This document shows, one piece after another, positions 29,499-33,414 of a DNA stretch of 33,414 bases. This stretch comes from an uncultured Pseudomonadota bacterium. GTDB taxonomy: Bacteria; Pseudomonadota; Gammaproteobacteria; Steroidobacterales; Steroidobacteraceae. The position numbers and the translations under genes were made by a program. A model generated the notes under the pieces. The model was given only the letters and a program-made list of their open reading frames with translations. It searched no databases and had not been told where the DNA came from. Position 1 is the first letter of the stretch; each line of letters opens with the position of its first letter. Location of the stretch: the NCBI GenBank assembly GCA_903908265.1, contig CAIVRI010000042.1, positions 1-33,414 of the forward strand, written 5' to 3'.

Positions 29499-30443
29499 AT
29501 GCGGAGTCCTGTGCAAGCTTTGTCGATTCGTAATCTACGCAAAACTTATGGCAACGGCGTTGAAGCGCTGACCGGCATAAACCTCGATGTGCCCGAGGGT
29601 GAATTCCTCGCGCTGCTCGGTCCGAATGGGGCCGGTAAAACCACTACCATTGGCATTGTGACGTCCTTGGTTAACAAGACCTCGGGTACCGTCGAAGTCT
29701 TCGGTCATGATCTAGACCATGATCTGGCCGGTGCCAAATCTTGCGTCGGCATCGTTCCGCAGGAAGTGAACTTCAACCAGTTTGAAACAGCAGAATTGAT
29801 TTTGATCAACGCTGCCGGTTTTTATGGGATTCGGCGTGAGGAAGCGCGCCGCCGCGCGGAAAGATACTTGCGCAAACTGCAGCTCTGGGAGAAGCGTGGC
29901 GCGATTGCGCGCAGTCTCTCGGGAGGCATGAAGCGACGCTTGATGATCGCGCGTGCCCTTATGCATGAGCCGCGCCTGTTGATCCTTGATGAACCGACTG
30001 CTGGCGTTGACGTGGAAGTGCGTCGGTCGATGCAGGACTTTTTGCGTGAAATCAATGAAGCAGGCGTAACGATTATCCTCACGACCCACTATCTTGAGGA
30101 AGCCGAAGAACTGTGCCGTCACGTTGCGATCATCGACAAAGGTCGAATCATTGAAAACGATCGTATGGGTACGGTGCTCAGCAAGCTCCACCTTGAAACT
30201 TATGTGCTGGATCTGCGGTCGCCCATCGCAGTCTGCCCCGACCTAGGTGAGGCGCGGGCGACATTGGTCGATGCGCGGACCCTCGAGGTTGAAGTGGATC
30301 GCGGCCGTGGACTCAACGATATCTTTGTACGGCTGGTTGCTGCAGGTATTGAGGTGTCGTCCTTGCGAAACAAAGTCAACCGTCTCGAAGAGCTCTTCAT
30401 GAAGCTGGTCCGCAATGAGACGGGATCGGGGAGCAGCAAGTGA
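29499..30443 (+). CDS. yadG: ABC-2 exporter ATP-binding protein (YadG-like)
   Basis: This 314-residue ATPase has Walker A GPNGAGKTT (41-49), Q-loop IVPQEVNFN, signature LSGGM (140-144), Walker B LLILDE (160-165) with PTAGVD, and the switch His in TTHYLEEAE (H197). A C-terminal extension of about 100 residues is usual for the YadG/CcmA-type drug or polysaccharide export group. I chose the ATG at 29499, where homology begins; the frame also opens at a TTG (29472) inside a hairpin. Its stop overlaps the permease start (GTGA). The substrate is not known. Confidence 0.9.
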   Translation: MRSPVQALSIRNLRKTYGNGVEALTGINLDVPEGEFLALLGPNGAGKTTTIGIVTSLVNKTSGTVEVFGHDLDHDLAGAKSCVGIVPQEVNFNQFETAELILINAAGFYGIRREEARRRAERYLRKLQLWEKRGAIARSLSGGMKRRLMIARALMHEPRLLILDEPTAGVDVEVRRSMQDFLREINEAGVTIILTTHYLEEAEELCRHVAIIDKGRIIENDRMGTVLSKLHLETYVLDLRSPIAVCPDLGEARATLVDARTLEVEVDRGRGLNDIFVRLVAAGIEVSSLRNKVNRLEELFMKLVRNETGSGSSK

Positions 30444-31237
30444 CCGACCAACTTGTCAAAAGAGCGCGTCGTCAGACGAACTGGATCGGGGCGCAAACCA
30501 TTGTTGTGCGCGAGTTTTCCCGCATCGTTCGTATTTGGGGCCAGACCCTCTTACCGCCAGCAGTGACGGCGGGGCTGTACTTTGTGATCTTCGGTAGCCT
30601 CATTGGCGGGCGAATCGGCCAGATGGGTGGCTTTGGTTACATGCAGTACATTGCGCCTGGCCTGATTATGATGTCGGTTATTACGAACTCCTACGGTAAT
30701 GTCGTTTCGAGTTTTTTTGGTGCACGTTTTGGCAAGTACATTGAAGAGTTGCTCGTCTCCCCACTGCCCGATTGGCTGATCGTTCTTGGTTATATGGCAG
30801 GCGGTTTGGTTCGGGGCTTATCGGTTGGTTTGATCGTGACGGTCGTCGCCCTCTTCTTTACGCATTTGACGGTTCATTCGGTGCCAATTATTTGCGCTGC
30901 CGTACTGCTGACCTCGATGGTCTTCGGTCTTGGCGGGTTCATCAACGCCGTGTTTGCGAAAAATTTCGATCACATCTCGTGGTTTCCGACCTTCATCCTG
31001 ACGCCGCTGACTTATCTGGGTGGGGTTTTCTATTCCATTGAGTTGCTGCCGCCTTGGGCGCGAGTTATCTCGCACGCCAATCCAATCCTCTACATGGTGA
31101 ACGCGTTCCGATACGGATTTCTCGGCGTGTCTGATGTTGATGTCTCGCTCGCGTTTGCAATTATGGTGCTGTTTGTGGTTGTGCTATTTGGCATCGCCGT
31201 TGGGTTAATGCGTACAGGCATCGGTATCCGCGAGTGA
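30440..31237 (+). CDS. yadH: ABC-2 type exporter permease (YadH-like)
   Basis: This 265-residue inner-membrane protein has about six hydrophobic helices. Recognisable YadH stretches are LPPAVTAGLYFVIFGSLIG, FGYMQYIAPGLIMMSVI, GARFGKYIEELLVSPLP and FILTPLTYLGGVFYSIELLPPW. It starts at GTG 30440 within the yadG stop and forms the transporter with YadG. No periplasmic adaptor is nearby, as usual for this family. Confidence 0.9.
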   Translation: MTDQLVKRARRQTNWIGAQTIVVREFSRIVRIWGQTLLPPAVTAGLYFVIFGSLIGGRIGQMGGFGYMQYIAPGLIMMSVITNSYGNVVSSFFGARFGKYIEELLVSPLPDWLIVLGYMAGGLVRGLSVGLIVTVVALFFTHLTVHSVPIICAAVLLTSMVFGLGGFINAVFAKNFDHISWFPTFILTPLTYLGGVFYSIELLPPWARVISHANPILYMVNAFRYGFLGVSDVDVSLAFAIMVLFVVVLFGIAVGLMRTGIGIRE

Positions 31238-31268
31238 GCCGAAGAGACTTGCGGCAGATGGGGAGTGA

Positions 31269-32543
31269 ATGGTGACGGCAAAAAGGGCACTGATCGTTGA
31301 CGACTCCAAGTCCGCACGAGTCGTTCTATCGCGTCTATTGGAGAAACATAACCTCGAGGTAGAGACGCGCGAGTCCGCCGAGGGCGCGCTCGAATACCTG
31401 GAGCAGCATCGGCCTGATGTGATCTTTATGGATCACGTCATGCCGGGTATGGATGGACTGAGCGCGGTGCAGTTGATCAAAAAAGATCCTGGCATCGCGT
31501 CGATTCCGATTTTGATGTACACCTCCCAAGAGGGTGCCATTTACGCAGATGCTGCCAAAGCAAGCGGCGCCGATGGCATTTTGCCAAAGCAAATGTCGCC
31601 GTCCGATATCACCGATGTATTAATCCGTCTCAAGGTCATACCGGCGCGGACGCCTGTGAGTGCGCCTGCAGCGACGGCCGCGGAGGGGGCGCCTGCCGTC
31701 GTCGTAGCGCCCGTGTTGAGCGCAGCCGACATTCGGGCGAGTGTCGAACCTTTGGTTCGAGAGCAAGCCGTTGAACTACGTCGGCACCTGACCGCGAGTT
31801 TGGATGGGTTGTCGATCAAAGTAGCCGCAGATATTGCGCGGCAGATCGAAAATGCCGCGGCAGACGTTGTGCGTCGTCTCACCCCGCCACCGCCCGAGCC
31901 GGTGCGTCCACCCTCGCGTCCTTGGTTGCTGATCTGTGCCTTGTTCCTAGCGTTGGGCGGTGCCGCTGCGCTTGGGATGCTAGTACTCCGTGGTCAGAAT
32001 GAGCGGGTGGGACTACGGGCGACGGTTGACCGTCAGGCCGCGGCGCTGACTGCTGCATTGGCGGCGGCGGCGCCGGCCGCGTCGGTACCGAGCGCTCCTT
32101 GGCCGACCGAACGCCATCAGTTGGGGTACGGGGAGGCGCCGTTTACGGCTGCCCGTGTCGCGCAGCTTGCCAGTTGGCTCAATACCCTCGAACAACGGGG
32201 CTTTGTGGGGACCGCCCGGGTGGTCGTCTCCGTCGCTGACTATTGCCTGACGGGCAACCCCGGCGATGGCTACGAGGTGGCACCGTCTGATATGCCGGTC
32301 TCCGGCTGCGATTTGCGCGGAAGCCCCGCGGATGAAATACGCACCTCTATACAGCGTGAACCACCTGCCTTGAATGCGCTGGTCTCGGCGATTACCGAGA
32401 GAACCCATGGCGAAATTGATGCGCGCGTGGCGTATGCGAAGGCATCAGGCTACCCGGCAACGGGTGCCAGTGCCGGGCAGTGGAATGCGGCCGCCATAAA
32501 GGGCCATTACGTAGAGTTTGTCGCACAGCCGCGCAATCCCTGA
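31269..32543 (+). CDS. Receiver-domain protein with transmembrane segment and C-terminal domain beyond it
   Basis: The protein has 424 residues. A complete response-regulator receiver domain spans 1-120: acidic pair D11-D12, phosphoacceptor D55 in FMDHVMPGMDG, T85 in MYTSQEG and K107 in LPKQ. An Ala/Pro linker and a helical stretch (150-203) follow. One transmembrane helix is at about 218-241 (WLLICALFLALGGAAALGMLVL). A soluble domain (about 270-424), predicted to be across the membrane, has two cysteines (YCLTGNPGDGYEVAP...SGCDLRG) and the ending GHYVEFVAQP. Receiver domains seldom carry a C-terminal membrane anchor. Phosphorylation could be relayed to, or simply located at, the membrane. 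No histidine kinase is adjacent. GGGGAG precedes the ATG. Confidence 0.75.
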   Translation: MVTAKRALIVDDSKSARVVLSRLLEKHNLEVETRESAEGALEYLEQHRPDVIFMDHVMPGMDGLSAVQLIKKDPGIASIPILMYTSQEGAIYADAAKASGADGILPKQMSPSDITDVLIRLKVIPARTPVSAPAATAAEGAPAVVVAPVLSAADIRASVEPLVREQAVELRRHLTASLDGLSIKVAADIARQIENAAADVVRRLTPPPPEPVRPPSRPWLLICALFLALGGAAALGMLVLRGQNERVGLRATVDRQAAALTAALAAAAPAASVPSAPWPTERHQLGYGEAPFTAARVAQLASWLNTLEQRGFVGTARVVVSVADYCLTGNPGDGYEVAPSDMPVSGCDLRGSPADEIRTSIQREPPALNALVSAITERTHGEIDARVAYAKASGYPATGASAGQWNAAAIKGHYVEFVAQPRNP

Positions 32544-32551
32544 TCGATCGC

Positions 32552-33414
32552 GTGGCTCACCCCGTTTTTCGGCCGGGAGTTTTGTTGCGGCCGGCGCATC
32601 TGCAGACCATTCTGGCCAGCAGTGGGCCGAGGCGTCTTGTGGTGGCGCGCCGGTCGGCACAGATGGTCCGGCGCAGTCAGGATCTGCTCCTGGATTGTGG
32701 TGATGGCGTGCGCTTAATGGCGCGTCATACTCGGCACGACGGTGCTATTCGGGATCTGGTCGTCCTTCTGCACGGCTGGGAGGGCAGCGCGGATTCCCAA
32801 TATGTGCTCTCCGCAGCCGCGCATCTATATGACGAGGGCTACGACGTGCTGCGTCTCAACCTTCGTGATCATGGGCCCACGCATCACCTGAACCGCGAGC
32901 TGTTCCACTCTTGTCTGATTGAGGAAGTGATTGGCGCCCTTGCTGCCGTTGACGCTACGTTGCCGCACCGTCGGTTACTCTTCCTTGGCTATTCGTTGGG
33001 TGGAAATTTCGGTCTGCGTGTGGCGCTGCGGGCCCCTGCACAGGGTATTCAGCTGGATCGCGTAGTCGCTATTTGCCCCGTGCTAGATCCTCGCAATACG
33101 ATGCGGCGCCTCGAGTCCAGCACGTGGATTTACCGACACTATTTCGTGCAAAAGTGGGTCCGCTCGTTGCGGCGCAAGGCCGCCGCCTGGCCAGATGTCT
33201 TCGACTTCTCCGTGATCCTGAAGGATCCATCGTTGGGCTCGATCACCCGAGGTCTAGTAGCGGCCTATAGCGGTTTTCCTAGCCTCGATGCGTATATGCA
33301 GGGTTATGCAGTCGTTGGCGACGTATTGGCCGGGCTGACCATACCGACCCTGCTGCTCGCAGCGCTCGATGATCCCATTATCCCCGCCGAAGATCTCAGC
33401 CGGCTCAGTCGGCC
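32552..33414 (+). CDS. YheT-type alpha/beta hydrolase (3' end beyond window)
   Basis: The frame is open to the window end, giving 287 visible codons. The start is a GTG at 32552 (MAHPVFRPGVLLRPAHLQTIL), 8 bp after the previous stop. FRPG...RPAHLQTIL is the usual N-terminus of this family. The hydrolase core shows VVLLHGWEGSADSQYV (oxyanion region), LRLNLRDHGPTHHLN, the nucleophile elbow FLGYSLGGNFGLRVAL and, near the end, LLLAALDDPIIP around the catalytic Asp. The His is past the window. Family members are poorly characterised esterases. No clear ribosome site is present, so it may depend on translation of the upstream gene. Confidence 0.82.
   Translation, partial: MAHPVFRPGVLLRPAHLQTILASSGPRRLVVARRSAQMVRRSQDLLLDCGDGVRLMARHTRHDGAIRDLVVLLHGWEGSADSQYVLSAAAHLYDEGYDVLRLNLRDHGPTHHLNRELFHSCLIEEVIGALAAVDATLPHRRLLFLGYSLGGNFGLRVALRAPAQGIQLDRVVAICPVLDPRNTMRRLESSTWIYRHYFVQKWVRSLRRKAAAWPDVFDFSVILKDPSLGSITRGLVAAYSGFPSLDAYMQGYAVVGDVLAGLTIPTLLLAALDDPIIPAEDLSRLSR

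Noticed and set aside
1-33414. tRNA, rRNA, CRISPR, transposon or prophage elements
   Set aside because: No repeat arrays, transposases, integrases or tRNA folds were seen on reading the window.

Overview
The window is a dense, GC-rich bacterial chromosome segment with short intergenic gaps and many ATGA/GTGA start-stop overlaps. Gene families and order point to a gammaproteobacterium, probably Xanthomonadales/Nevskiales-like: a dsbA – cytochrome c4 – engB – small RNA locus – polA order as in Pseudomonas, FrmA/FrmB formaldehyde detoxification, LptM, a fused indolepyruvate oxidoreductase and an acetylornithine-type transcarbamylase. I see no phage, IS, CRISPR, tRNA or rRNA.

Layout. 1-4.7 kb: envelope and periplasmic redox genes. 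These are an FKBP isomerase (cut by the window edge), a cytochrome c/periplasmic-binding-protein fusion, a small exported DUF4124-like protein, a membrane-anchored DsbA-like oxidase and a dihaem cytochrome c4. 4.7-8.85 kb: engB converges on the thioesterase-lptM-polA operon. The engB/polA gap holds a strong candidate small RNA with a sigma-E (AlgU)-type promoter, three hairpins and a terminator, placed like Spot 42/ErsA. 8.9-18 kb: metabolic genes, namely fused indolepyruvate ferredoxin oxidoreductase, an exported M20 peptidase, a GlcD/D2HGDH-type flavoprotein coupled to maleylacetoacetate isomerase, and frmA-frmB.

18-26.25 kb: an eight-gene minus-strand arginine operon, argR-argG-[P-loop protein]-argC-argD-argF'-argB-argH. 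Most genes overlap by 4 bp, and two tandem ARG boxes lie in front of argR. The transcarbamylase looks like the N-acetylornithine type, so the pathway should run through N-acetylcitrulline. No N-acetylglutamate synthase is present, and ArgB lacks the fused synthase domain. The uncharacterised P-loop protein between argG and argC resembles the family that includes a glutamate N-acetyltransferase, so it is a candidate for the missing first step. This is the most interesting lead in the window.

26.25-33.4 kb: an NRDE/TANGO2-family protein, NudC, an orphan FlhC-like regulator divergent from an unknown gene, a YadG/YadH-type ABC exporter, a receiver-domain protein with a transmembrane segment and a C-terminal domain beyond it, and the 5' part of a YheT-type hydrolase that runs off the window.
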